Shown here piece after piece: positions 8,561 to 15,977 of a stretch of 64,000 nucleotides of DNA. Origin of the DNA: PFJX01 sp044227325 (GTDB taxonomy: Bacteria; Pseudomonadota; Gammaproteobacteria; Burkholderiales; Thiobacillaceae); contig JBGAFI010000005.1 of the NCBI GenBank assembly GCA_044227325.1, positions 1 to 64,000 of the forward strand, in the 5' to 3' direction. The notes beneath the pieces were generated by a model. The model was not told where the DNA came from, ran no database searches, and saw only the letters and a program-made list of their open reading frames with translations. The position numbers and the translations under genes were made by a program. How positions within the stretch are numbered: the first letter of the stretch is position 1; the number at the start of each line of letters is the position of its first letter.

Positions 8561-9196
8561 TCAGCGCAGGCCGTTGACGTACTCGGCGGCGGCCTTCATC
8601 TCCTGATCGGTCAACTTGCGGGCGATGACCTGCATCATCTTGCCGCCGTCGTTGGCGCGGTCGCCACTGCGGAAGTTCTTCAGTTGGGACAGCACGTACT
8701 TGCTGTGCTGGCCGGCCAGGCGCGGGAACTGTACCGGGATGCCGGCGCCGGTGGGGCCGTGGCAGGAGGCGCAGGCGGGCACGCCGCTGCCGGCGTTGCC
8801 GCCCTTGTAGAGCTTCAGGCCTTCGGCCACCAGTTCGGCATCCTTAGCCTGCTTGGGCTTGGGCTGCTGGGCGGAGAAATAGGCGGCCAGATTGCGCATG
8901 TCCTCTTCGGAGAGTTTGGCGGCGTTGGGCGCCATGATGGCGTTCTTGCGAATGCCAGCCTTGAACTCGGAAAGCTGCTTGAAAATGTATTCCGGATGCT
9001 GGCCCGCCAGGTTGGGGTAGGCGGGCGAGGTGCTGTTGCCGTCGGTGCCATGGCAGGCGCCGCAGACATCGTTGACGATCTTCTGCGCCTTGGCCGGATC
9101 GCCCTTGGCGGCGGCGGCCGGCATGGGTTCGGCCCAGGAGGTGGCGGCAATGCCCGCGGCGAACAAGAGGCCGCTCAACAGCGCGAAGAATTTCAT
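8561..9196 (-). CDS. Cytochrome c4, periplasmic diheme electron carrier
   Basis: A 211-residue protein from ATG 9196, preceded by AAGGAG. A signal peptide ends near SWA (residues 20-22). Two similar domains follow: heme sites CGACH (45-49) and CASCH, with candidate Met ligands in IMAPNA and GGKMMQV. The pattern YPNLAGQHPEYIFKQL / FPRLAGQHSKYVLSQL repeated in both halves is typical of cytochrome c4. It carries electrons from the bc1 complex to terminal oxidases or denitrification enzymes. The gene is divergent from engB, a common arrangement in beta- and gammaproteobacteria. Confidence 0.92.
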   Translation of the reverse strand: MKFFALLSGLLFAAGIAATSWAEPMPAAAAKGDPAKAQKIVNDVCGACHGTDGNSTSPAYPNLAGQHPEYIFKQLSEFKAGIRKNAIMAPNAAKLSEEDMRNLAAYFSAQQPKPKQAKDAELVAEGLKLYKGGNAGSGVPACASCHGPTGAGIPVQFPRLAGQHSKYVLSQLKNFRSGDRANDGGKMMQVIARKLTDQEMKAAAEYVNGLR

Positions 9197-9261
9197 GTAA
9201 ACGCTCCTTAAATCCAGGATGACAGCAAGGGAAAATCGCGGCATTTTAGCGGCCCGTTTGC

Positions 9262-9267
9262 TATAGT
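9262..9267 (+). promoter_or_regulatory. Candidate -10 box for engB
   Basis: TATAGT lies 48 bases before the engB start in the divergent region shared with the cytochrome c4 gene. No clear -35 was found. Confidence 0.35.
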
Positions 9268-9314
9268 GCCAGCCTTTCGAGCAGGCCCGCCCTCAGCCGC
9301 CCGCGCCAACCGCC

Positions 9315-9947
9315 ATGCTCAACGCCAGTTTCCACATCACCGTCGCCAATGTGCGGGAGCTTCCCGCCGACAGTCTCGCCGAAGTCGCCTTCGCCGGGCG
9401 CTCCAACGCGGGCAAATCCAGCGCCATCAACACCCTGTGCAATCACAAGCGCCTCGCTTTCGTCAGCAAGATGCCAGGGCGGACCCAGCACCTGAACTTC
9501 TTCCGCGTGGAGGAAGGGCGTTTTCTCGTGGATTTGCCCGGCTATGGCTTCGCCCGCGCGCCCAAGGAGCAGAAACACGTCTGGCAGGCCTTGATCGGCG
9601 GCTATCTGGCGGATCGTCCCCAGTTGGCGGGCCTGGTGCTGATCATGGATTCCCGCCACCCCCTGACCGAGCTGGATCGCTCCCTGCTGGACTGGTTCCG
9701 CCCCTCCGGCAAGCCGGTTCTTGTATTGCTGTCCAAGTCGGACAAGTTGTCCCGGGGGCCGGCCCAGCAGACCCTGCGCCAAGTGCGCGACGAGTTGAAG
9801 CTGATGCGGATGAACGCGAGCGTGCAACTGTTCTCCAGCCTGAAGCGGGATGGCGTCGATGAGGCGGAAGGCGTCTTGAGGGGTTGGCTGGGCGTGCCAA
9901 AAAAAAACCCGGCTCAAGGGGAGAGAGCCGGGCAAATATCGCCTTAA
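9315..9947 (+). CDS. engB: Ribosome-biogenesis GTPase EngB (YihA/YsxC)
   Basis: A 210-residue TRAFAC GTPase needed for assembly of the large ribosomal subunit. G-motifs are clear: P-loop GRSNAGKSS (28-36), G2/G3 region PGRTQHLNFF and DLPGYGFA, and the G4-type LSKSDK. The C-terminus after GWLG (VPKKNPAQGERAGQISP) is not typical of the family. Bases 9899-9932 that encode part of it form, on the opposite strand, a strong terminator with nine T's. The end of the protein therefore appears shaped by an overlapping antisense terminator, belonging to the small RNA candidate at 9899-10003. Confidence 0.93.
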   Translation: MLNASFHITVANVRELPADSLAEVAFAGRSNAGKSSAINTLCNHKRLAFVSKMPGRTQHLNFFRVEEGRFLVDLPGYGFARAPKEQKHVWQALIGGYLADRPQLAGLVLIMDSRHPLTELDRSLLDWFRPSGKPVLVLLSKSDKLSRGPAQQTLRQVRDELKLMRMNASVQLFSSLKRDGVDEAEGVLRGWLGVPKKNPAQGERAGQISP

Positions 9948-10003
9948 TCTTGCATTAAGGCACCCGCTCAGGGAGGAGAAGCGGGAGACGAAGCGACTCG
10001 TCT
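9899..10003 (-). ncRNA. Candidate trans-acting small RNA, convergent to engB (Spot 42/ErsA position)
   Basis: Read on the minus strand, about 105 bases fold into four consecutive hairpins. AGACGA/TCGTCT lies at 9986-10003. CCCGCT/AGCGGG (9963-9985) has the loop TCTCCTCCCTG. GCCTTAAT/ATTAAGGC (9941-9961) is a perfect 8-base stem. The terminator CCCGGCTC/GAGCCGGG (9908-9932) has the loop TCTCCCCTT and is followed by nine T's (9907-9899). Two loops therefore carry CU-rich anti-Shine-Dalgarno sequence. No gene is transcribed leftward here, so the terminator needs an explanation. In E. coli spf and in Pseudomonas ersA occupy the same place, convergent to the 3' end of engB. The sequence itself was not recognised as a known family. 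The ends are inferred. Confidence 0.6.
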
Positions 10004-10008
10004 GTGCT

Positions 10009-10037
10009 GATAGAGATAAAGGCCGCGACTTTGTTCC
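10009..10037 (-). promoter_or_regulatory. Candidate sigma-E-like promoter of the small RNA
   Basis: On the minus strand GGAACAA (10037-10031) stands 16 bases from TCTATC (10014-10009). This resembles the envelope-stress sigma-E/AlgU pattern (GGAACTT, 16, TCTAA/TCTGA). It would start transcription near 10002, just before the first hairpin. The Pseudomonas small RNA ErsA at the equivalent place is AlgU-dependent, which makes the match worth noting. A sigma-70 reading is not excluded. Confidence 0.4.
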
Positions 10038-10074
10038 CGATAGAATTGGTATTTTCGTGCCAGGAGCTCGTCCC

Positions 10075-11079
10075 ATGTTCGATCTGTCCAGCTTCCCGCG
10101 CAAGCGCATGCGCCGCATGCGGCGCGACGAGTTTTCCCGCAGCCTGATGCGGGAAAACACCCTGACCCCGGCCGACCTTATCCTGCCGGTTTTCGTGCTG
10201 GATGGGGAAAATCGGGTTGAAGACGTGGCCTCCATGCCGGGCGTGCAACGGGTCAGCTTGGACCGGCTCTACGGTGTGGCGGAAGACTGCGTGAAATACG
10301 GCGTCCCGGCTCTGGCCCTGTTTCCCGTGGTGGATGCCGGCCTGAAAAGCTTGGATGCCGCCGAGGCTTACAACTCCAAAGGCTTGGTGCCCCGCGTCGT
10401 CGCCGGGCTGAAGGCGCGTTTTCCCGAGCTGGGCGTGATCACCGACATCGCCCTGGATCCATATACCAGCCACGGCCAGGACGGCCTGATCGACGATGCC
10501 GGTTATGTGCTCAACGACGAGACCATCGCCGTGCTGACGCGCCAAGCTGAATGCCATGCCGCCGCCGGCGCCGACGTGGTCGCGCCATCCGACATGATGG
10601 ACGGCCGCATCCACGCTGTGCGCGAGACCCTGGACGCCGCCGGTTATATATACACCCGCATCCTGGCCTATTCGGCCAAGTACGCTTCCAGCTTCTATGG
10701 GCCGTTCCGGGATGCGGTGGGTTCCGCCGCGAACCTGGGCAAGGGCAACAAGCACACCTACCAGATGGACCCGGCCAATTCCGATGAATCCCTCTGGGAA
10801 GTGGGCTTGGACCTGCAGGAAGGCGCGGACATGATCATGATCAAGCCGGGCATGCCCTATCTGGATATCGTCCGCCGCGTGAAGGACACTTATCAGGCGC
10901 CGACCTTCGTTTATCAGGTGAGCGGCGAATACGCCATGCTGAAGGCCGCGGGCCAGAATGGTTGGCTGGACGAGAAAGCCTGCGTGCTGGAAAGCCTGCT
11001 CGGCTTCAAGCGGGCCGGGGCCGACGCGGTATTGACCTACTTCGCCCTGAGTGCCGCGCGCTGGCTGGCGGAGAAGTGA
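10075..11079 (+). CDS. hemB: Delta-aminolevulinic acid dehydratase (porphobilinogen synthase)
   Basis: A 334-residue enzyme that condenses two 5-aminolevulinate molecules to porphobilinogen, the second common step of heme synthesis. ATG 10075 is chosen over one six codons upstream because AGGAG stands eight bases before it. The two active-site lysines lie in AYSAKYASSFYGPFRDA (Lys202) and MIMIKPGMPYLD (Lys257, Schiff base). The metal-binding loop reads TDIALDPYTSHGQDGL with aspartates instead of the zinc cysteines, so this is a magnesium-type enzyme. It ends directly against the convergent ycgR stop codon (TGA/TCA, no gap). Confidence 0.95.
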   Translation: MFDLSSFPRKRMRRMRRDEFSRSLMRENTLTPADLILPVFVLDGENRVEDVASMPGVQRVSLDRLYGVAEDCVKYGVPALALFPVVDAGLKSLDAAEAYNSKGLVPRVVAGLKARFPELGVITDIALDPYTSHGQDGLIDDAGYVLNDETIAVLTRQAECHAAAGADVVAPSDMMDGRIHAVRETLDAAGYIYTRILAYSAKYASSFYGPFRDAVGSAANLGKGNKHTYQMDPANSDESLWEVGLDLQEGADMIMIKPGMPYLDIVRRVKDTYQAPTFVYQVSGEYAMLKAAGQNGWLDEKACVLESLLGFKRAGADAVLTYFALSAARWLAEK

Positions 11080-11814
11080 TCAGACGAAGCGCGCCCTGCG
11101 CTCCCGCTCGACGCGGATGATGTAGCGCTGGATGGCGGTCTCCACGCTGGGCGGCAGGTCGATGAACTGGCAGCCGGCCCGGTGGGTCAGGCGGCCATTT
11201 TTCAAGGTGATGTCGAAGGTGGTGCGCACGGACAGGCTGAGGGCGAATTCTCCCGTGCCGGGCAGGGCGATGCGGCAGCCCTGATAGATTTCCCCAGCCT
11301 TGAGGCGTCCTTCCTCCTGATAGGCCAGCACTCCCACGCCGCCGATGCTGATGTCCACCACCACGGTTTCCATCAGGCCCGCGCTGGTGTTGATCATGCA
11401 TTTGACCTGATTCATCACGGACGTGACCAGACGGTAGTACTCCCGCCGCTGGAGCCGCAGGATTTCGCTGGGCATGGGGATGCGGAACGCCGCCTCGTTA
11501 CCGAACGTGGTGGCTTCGATGCGCCCGCTGGAAAACTGGATGTGGACCTGATCGTGGGTCGTGGCGAAAGTGCAGTGCGCGCTGGCGCGCAGCATGGCGT
11601 TCATTTCCGCGTCCACACCCTGTTCGAGAAGGACAAAGCCGTTCTTGTCGTCCACGGCAAGCAAAGTCGAAAGCACGAAATCCTTGCCGTTTTCGCCATA
11701 GATGGCGACCAGGTTTTTGCCTTCTATGACTTCGCGCAGATAGCGATGAATATCCCGCGCGTGGGTAACCAGATAGCGCCCGCGGTCCTCGGTGGAAACC
11801 AGTTCGATCTTCAT
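11080..11814 (-). CDS. ycgR: YcgR-like PilZ-domain flagellar brake protein
   Basis: A 244-residue protein with an N-terminal YcgR domain (about residues 1-115) and a C-terminal PilZ domain. The cyclic di-GMP site is visible as QRREYYRL (the RxxxR motif) and VVDISIGGVGV (the D/NxSxxG motif). In enterobacteria YcgR binds the flagellar motor when cyclic di-GMP is high and slows swimming. No flagellar gene is in the window, so the target here is inferred from the family. Two GGDEF proteins elsewhere in the window could supply the signal. The gene is convergent with hemB. Confidence 0.85.
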   Translation of the reverse strand: MKIELVSTEDRGRYLVTHARDIHRYLREVIEGKNLVAIYGENGKDFVLSTLLAVDDKNGFVLLEQGVDAEMNAMLRASAHCTFATTHDQVHIQFSSGRIEATTFGNEAAFRIPMPSEILRLQRREYYRLVTSVMNQVKCMINTSAGLMETVVVDISIGGVGVLAYQEEGRLKAGEIYQGCRIALPGTGEFALSLSVRTTFDITLKNGRLTHRAGCQFIDLPPSVETAIQRYIIRVERERRARFV

Positions 11815-11992
11815 GGGGATAATTGTAATTGAGGGCGCGCTAAACTCGTTGGCGGCGTATGCGCGTGCGCTGGTGGCTTATTCAAAATCCAGGCGGACAA
11901 TAAACCCAATCGCTGCCGGGAACTTTTGTGCGATACAGCCGCAACTTTGTGTGTTGGAGTATCCTGTTTGGACAAGCTTCCAAGGAGGAAGG

Positions 11993-12883
11993 ATGCAGAC
12001 AGTGAGCACGTCGCAGGACCAACGTAGAGAGATCCGTCTCCGGAAGACACGTGCGCTGCTAAATAATCCTCTTGATCTGGCTGTCAACTACTCCATCGCT
12101 GGAGAACGGGACTTGATCGAGGAAGCGTTCCATCTGGTCTATCAGGCCTATACCGAAGTCGGGCTGCAGGCGGAAAACGATGCGCGAATCCGGTTTACAA
12201 AGTATCACATCATTCCCACCACCAAGGTGTTTGTCGCCGTGTTTCGTCCGGAACTCACCAAGCCGGATTTCGAGCGGCAGCATGTCAATGAGGGCAAGCG
12301 GGTTGTGGGTACGCTCACGCTGGTTCTGGACTCCGAACTCGGTATCCCTGTGGAGCAGGTTTGCGGCCCGGAAATCCAGCAGATGCGTGACAAAGGGGCG
12401 CGCATGGCTGAAGTCATCGCACTCGCGATCGACCCGCAGTTCCGCCGTCATAACGTGATGATGTACCTATACAGAATCATGTTCGAGTATGCCCGCTTGA
12501 GCGGGGTTACCGATATCTGCTGCGCGGTGACACGCAGGCACATCGAGTTCTATCGGGACATCCTCTTGTTCCGTCCTCTGGGCGAATTGTTGCCCTATTC
12601 GGCGGGGAACGGGCTGGAGGTACAAGGCCATGTGCTCAACATCGAGCATGCCTTCGATGATTCGAAGGCGACGTATACCACCGAGAATTTTGACGCGAAC
12701 GTTCACGACTTCTTCTTTGCGAGTGGCGTGGACCATCAGATCAACGAGGGCACGCCATGGGATGAAGCCATGGCCCGGTATTTCTTGACCGAGAAAACCC
12801 GGTTTCTCGATACGCTCGGCGCGGATGATTTGGCGGCGATCCGCGCGGAATATTCAAAGCACAATCTCGATTTCTCTTTTTGA
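11993..12883 (+). CDS. FeeM-type long-chain N-acyl amino acid synthase, copy 1
   Basis: A 296-residue acyltransferase of the GNAT/AHL-synthase fold. ATG 11993 is fixed by a very strong ribosome binding site, AAGGAGGAAGG. Family signs are the AIDPQFRRHNVMMYLYRIMFEYARLSG helix region (residues about 145-171, read in parts) and RRHIEFYRDILLFRPLG (181-197), which corresponds to the RxxxFYxxxLGF pattern of N-acyl amino acid synthases. Such enzymes join a fatty acyl chain from acyl-ACP to an amino acid, and are known to be linked to PEP-CTERM/exosortase loci in Gram-negative bacteria. The ThiF-like gene follows after 22 bases, so the two are probably co-transcribed. The acceptor amino acid cannot be read from sequence. 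Confidence 0.78.
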   Translation: MQTVSTSQDQRREIRLRKTRALLNNPLDLAVNYSIAGERDLIEEAFHLVYQAYTEVGLQAENDARIRFTKYHIIPTTKVFVAVFRPELTKPDFERQHVNEGKRVVGTLTLVLDSELGIPVEQVCGPEIQQMRDKGARMAEVIALAIDPQFRRHNVMMYLYRIMFEYARLSGVTDICCAVTRRHIEFYRDILLFRPLGELLPYSAGNGLEVQGHVLNIEHAFDDSKATYTTENFDANVHDFFFASGVDHQINEGTPWDEAMARYFLTEKTRFLDTLGADDLAAIRAEYSKHNLDFSF

Positions 12884-12905
12884 ATCAGGCAGGTGGAGAG
12901 GCACG

Positions 12906-13796
12906 ATGTCTAATTACGCGACGCTGTTCAAACGTAACCTGGGGCTGGTGTCTGAATCCGAACAGGAAAAACTCAGCCAATGCCGCGTCGCGGTCGCCGG
13001 ACTGGGCGGAGTGGGGGGGATACACTTGGCGACCCTGGCTCGCATGGGCATCGGCAGATTCAACATCGCCGACCTGGATACCTTCGGCGAGGTCAACATG
13101 AACCGCCAATATGGCGCCAACGCAAAGACGGTCGGTCTCCCCAAGGTCCAGGTCATGGCGGAGGTGGTGCGGGACATCAACCCGCATGTCGACTTGCGGC
13201 TTTATGAGAATGGCGTGCAGCCGGACAACGTGCTTGATTTCCTTGGGGATGCCGATGCGGTGGTGGATAGCATTGATTTCTTCGCCATCAAGGCCCGCAT
13301 CCTTTTGTACAAGACGGCGCGGGAACTGGGCAAAACCGTCTTTTTTTCCGCCCCTATCGGTAACTCTGGAACATTGCACGTGTTCACGCCGGAAGGCATG
13401 TCGTTTTTCGATTATTACGACATCCGCGAGGACATGGCGCCTTTTGACCAATTGGTTGCCTTCAGTATTGGCCTCACCCCCCGGGGCACACACTGGAAAT
13501 ACATGGACATGTCGCGGGTTGATCTCAATAGCCATGCCGGACCCTCCTTGGCCAGCGCCTGCGATATTAGCGCCGGCTTACTGACCACGGAAGTGTTTAC
13601 GCACTTGTTGAAACGCCGTCCCTTGCAGGCCGCCCCGGCCTATGTGCAGTTCGATCCCTACCGTTGCCTGTATCGGCGCGGGCGGCTTGTTTTTGGCAAC
13701 AAAGGACCGCTACAGCAGTTGAAGCGCTGGCTGGTATCTAGAAAATTCAAGGATCAGGCCGACGAATTCAATCGTCAGATGGCGGGCAAAAGTTGA
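12906..13796 (+). CDS. ThiF/E1-like adenylating enzyme
   Basis: A 296-residue member of the ThiF/MoeB/E1 superfamily. The Rossmann nucleotide site reads VAVAGLGGVGG (28-38), followed by DLDTF and NMNRQYG (Arg67, ATP contact) and GLPKVQVM (Lys80). These are the hallmarks of adenylation of a C-terminal or small-molecule carboxylate. The usual zinc CxxC pairs are absent, as in several small-molecule E1 relatives. ATG 12906 follows GGTGGAGAGG. It lies in a row with the acyltransferase upstream. A nitroreductase-fold protein is encoded downstream, the same domain pair that is fused in Rv1355c-type proteins of actinobacteria. The substrate is unknown; tailoring of an N-acyl amino acid is an inference. 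Confidence 0.8.
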   Translation: MSNYATLFKRNLGLVSESEQEKLSQCRVAVAGLGGVGGIHLATLARMGIGRFNIADLDTFGEVNMNRQYGANAKTVGLPKVQVMAEVVRDINPHVDLRLYENGVQPDNVLDFLGDADAVVDSIDFFAIKARILLYKTARELGKTVFFSAPIGNSGTLHVFTPEGMSFFDYYDIREDMAPFDQLVAFSIGLTPRGTHWKYMDMSRVDLNSHAGPSLASACDISAGLLTTEVFTHLLKRRPLQAAPAYVQFDPYRCLYRRGRLVFGNKGPLQQLKRWLVSRKFKDQADEFNRQMAGKS

Positions 13797-13851
13797 TGTG
13801 CTAGGCGCCGTGCAGGTTTGTTGCGCGCGACACACAACTTGAGCATTGCCC

Positions 13852-14622
13852 CTACTCCCCCATCAATCGTTCCAGAATCGCTTTCTGTTCTTCGGGGGAA
13901 AAGAAATACGGATACAGGCTACGGTCCTTGCTGGCCGGTCCCTGTCCGCCTAACGTCTCGATCTGATGCTGCATGTCTTCCATGCGCTTATGCATCAGCA
14001 CGACGTTCTTGTTGACACGGTTGTTGAGACGTTCCTCCCCCAACAAATGGAAGCCGAGCTTCTTCTCATAAAACAGTTGGTGGCGCGGGACCACTTCGAT
14101 TACCGCGTCCGTGCAGCCATGGATGGCGCCATACAGGAAGGCGATATGGATCATGCCCGCCAGCATGTGCTTGCTGCCCAACTCCTCGTCGATGGCTAAC
14201 TTGCTGAGCTCTCCCACCACGGCGCCTTGGCTGCGCAGTTCGTCGATCTTGTCCTTGTAGATTTCATCGGCAAGCATGCCCTGATCCGAGTCGTACCCGA
14301 CGGTTACCGTGCCCACGACACGGTCATCCAAGTGGGTGAGTATCGTGACCCGGTTCGGGTTCTCCTTGACTTGTGCTTTGGGATAGCCGCGCCACGCGTA
14401 ACGTTTCTGAACCAGCAAGGTGGCCCCCTCGAACGCCGATTCGCTCCGCGCGAACTTGATCTTTATGGCTTGGCTTTTGAGGCTCTGCTCACCGGTGCCG
14501 GTGTCCTCCAACTGGTCGGGGGACAAGCGTTTCAGCCTAGGAGGCGCCTTCATCTGCACCACCGTGCGCGCGTATTGGGCGGCTTTGGCGCGATTGCCTT
14601 TGATCCAATCGAATATGCTCAT
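13852..14622 (-). CDS. FeeM-type N-acyl amino acid synthase, copy 2
   Basis: A 256-residue GNAT-fold acyltransferase on the opposite strand to its neighbours. It shows VGTVTVGYDSDQGM, VGELSKLAIDEELGSKHMLAGMIHIAF and RHQLFYEKKLGFHLLGEE, matching the conserved parts of FeeM-type synthases and of copy 1. ATG 14622 is preferred; GTG three bases upstream is also possible. It is convergent with the ThiF-like gene and divergent from the nitroreductase-like gene, sharing a 118-base control region with the latter. Two different N-acyl synthases in 3 kb suggest two lipid products or two acceptors. The C-terminal 40 residues are polar and of unknown role. Confidence 0.75.
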   Translation of the reverse strand: MSIFDWIKGNRAKAAQYARTVVQMKAPPRLKRLSPDQLEDTGTGEQSLKSQAIKIKFARSESAFEGATLLVQKRYAWRGYPKAQVKENPNRVTILTHLDDRVVGTVTVGYDSDQGMLADEIYKDKIDELRSQGAVVGELSKLAIDEELGSKHMLAGMIHIAFLYGAIHGCTDAVIEVVPRHQLFYEKKLGFHLLGEERLNNRVNKNVVLMHKRMEDMQHQIETLGGQGPASKDRSLYPYFFSPEEQKAILERLMGE

Positions 14623-14740
14623 CACCTAATCCGAAACACATAGAATCTGTTCATTCTCGCACGGTGGCGGGAAATGGAAGAGCCGACCTCGGCAAAAGAT
14701 ATGCCACTTCGCCTAAGGTTGGAAGGGAAGGAGTCGTACC

Positions 14741-15811
14741 ATGGACACGTCAGATGGGCATTACCTGGAGATCGTCAAGGCGGGTATTCAGGCGCCATCC
14801 GCGGACAACAGCCAGCCGTGGCTGTTCTCGATCGGGAATGGAACAATCGATGTGCGGCCTGACCCATCGCGGATTGGCATGTTTTTCGACAGCGCATATT
14901 CCGCCACATTCATGAGCTTGGGCGCGGTATGCGAGAACATGAAACTCTGTGCCAACAAGCTGGGATTTCATGCGGAAGTCGTGTTCGACAACGCGCAAGA
15001 CCTTGCGCAATCCAGGGGATTCACCTTGTCGCTGCGAAACGGCCTGCAGGAATGCGATCCGCTTGCGGACGCCATTCATGCCCGGATGACCAACAGAAGT
15101 CTGTTCAAACGCGGCGATTACGTTGATGACGCGACGTTGACCGGCATTTCCGAAGCCGTCCTTCCCGATTCGGGTTGTTATGTGCATTGGGCTGAAGATT
15201 CCGCCGCGAGCAAGCGGCTGGCCCATGCCGTGCTTTTGGCGGACCTGGTCCGATTCACGCACCCCCTGATCCACCGCGATTTCCATGACAAATTGCGGTT
15301 TGGTCACGCTGGGGCCGTCGCCCGCGACGGGCTCGACCCGTCCACGCTGGGGTTGGAAAAGGTCTTGCTTCCGTTTTTAAAGTGGCTGCGTCCTTGGGGC
15401 CTGTCCAATTTCCTTAACAAGTTTGGGCTGCACTACATCATGGCGTGGCGCGGCGGTTTGTTGCCCATGTGGGCCTCATCCCGCATCGGGGTCATTAGCG
15501 CGGATGCGGGTGTCGGTTACTTTGACATGGGGCGGGCCTTTGAGCGCGTCTGGTTGGCGGCAACTTTGGCGGGGCTCGCGTTCCAGCCCCTGGGCGCGCT
15601 GCCTTTGTTGCTGTTCCGTGTGACTGACCAAGTGGGTGAGGGGTTGAGCGAGGGACATTTGTCCAAGTTGCGCGCAGCGGATGTGGCATGGCGCGCGGCG
15701 ATAGGCGGAGCGGTTTCTCAGGCGCGGCTGGTGATGATTTTTCGCGTTGGCATGGCCGACGGTGCGGCGCAGAGATCCAAAAGACGGGAGTTGGAGGTGT
15801 TCCTACGCTGA
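14741..15811 (+). CDS. Nitroreductase-fold flavoprotein associated with ThiF
   Basis: A 356-residue protein. ATG 14741 follows GGAAGGAG. The N-terminus carries the FMN-binding signature of the nitroreductase family, APSADNSQPW (residues about 19-28), and a later segment SSRIGVISADAGVGYFDMGRAFERVWLAAT matches the C-terminal half of the fold (read in parts). Relatives are fused to or encoded with ThiF-like domains in Rv1355c-type proteins. Within the local group it could reduce or oxidise an adenylated or acylated amino acid substrate, but nothing in the sequence fixes the reaction. A hydrophobic centre (GLLPMW, LAATLAGLAFQPLGALPLLLF) suggests a greasy substrate or membrane contact. Confidence 0.7.
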   Translation: MDTSDGHYLEIVKAGIQAPSADNSQPWLFSIGNGTIDVRPDPSRIGMFFDSAYSATFMSLGAVCENMKLCANKLGFHAEVVFDNAQDLAQSRGFTLSLRNGLQECDPLADAIHARMTNRSLFKRGDYVDDATLTGISEAVLPDSGCYVHWAEDSAASKRLAHAVLLADLVRFTHPLIHRDFHDKLRFGHAGAVARDGLDPSTLGLEKVLLPFLKWLRPWGLSNFLNKFGLHYIMAWRGGLLPMWASSRIGVISADAGVGYFDMGRAFERVWLAATLAGLAFQPLGALPLLLFRVTDQVGEGLSEGHLSKLRAADVAWRAAIGGAVSQARLVMIFRVGMADGAAQRSKRRELEVFLR

Positions 15812-15826
15812 GGGGCGTCGGTTTTC

Positions 15827-15867
15827 TTTACATTGAGCTATGCGGCCATTTAGGTGTGATCTGTAAC
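15827..15867. promoter_or_regulatory. Possible activator site (TTTACA ... TGTAAC) upstream of sigma-54 promoter
   Basis: TTTACA at 15827-15832 and TGTAAC at 15862-15867 form an imperfect inverted pair, centred about 75 bases before the predicted start of transcription. An enhancer-binding regulator such as PrsR (25830-27185) needs an upstream site of this kind. The assignment is speculative. Confidence 0.25.
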
Positions 15868-15894
15868 TTGATGATTCAATGACGAAAATCAAAG

Positions 15895-15911
15895 TTGGCA
15901 CGGCTCGTGCT
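15895..15911 (+). promoter_or_regulatory. Sigma-54 promoter of the PEP-CTERM gene
   Basis: The sequence TTGGCACGGCTCGTGCT has the invariant GG (-24) and GC (-12) exactly ten bases apart, with TGGCAC complete and only one mismatch in the -12 box (GTGC for TTGC). Transcription should start near 15922, leaving a leader of about 55 bases to ATG 15978. PrsK/PrsR, encoded at 25830-29245, is the sigma-54-dependent pair expected to drive PEP-CTERM genes. Confidence 0.8.
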
Positions 15912-15977
15912 TTAGGTTTAGCGCAGTAGCGGGCCTTGGTCTTCTTGGTCCTTTCTAAAACTTTTTCGGAGATCATC

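Noticed and set aside
11820..11992. Sigma-54-like GG-N10-GC match before the first FeeM gene
   Set aside because: The -12 element is poor (no TTGC) and the site lies about 130 bases from the start; chance match in GC-rich DNA is likely.
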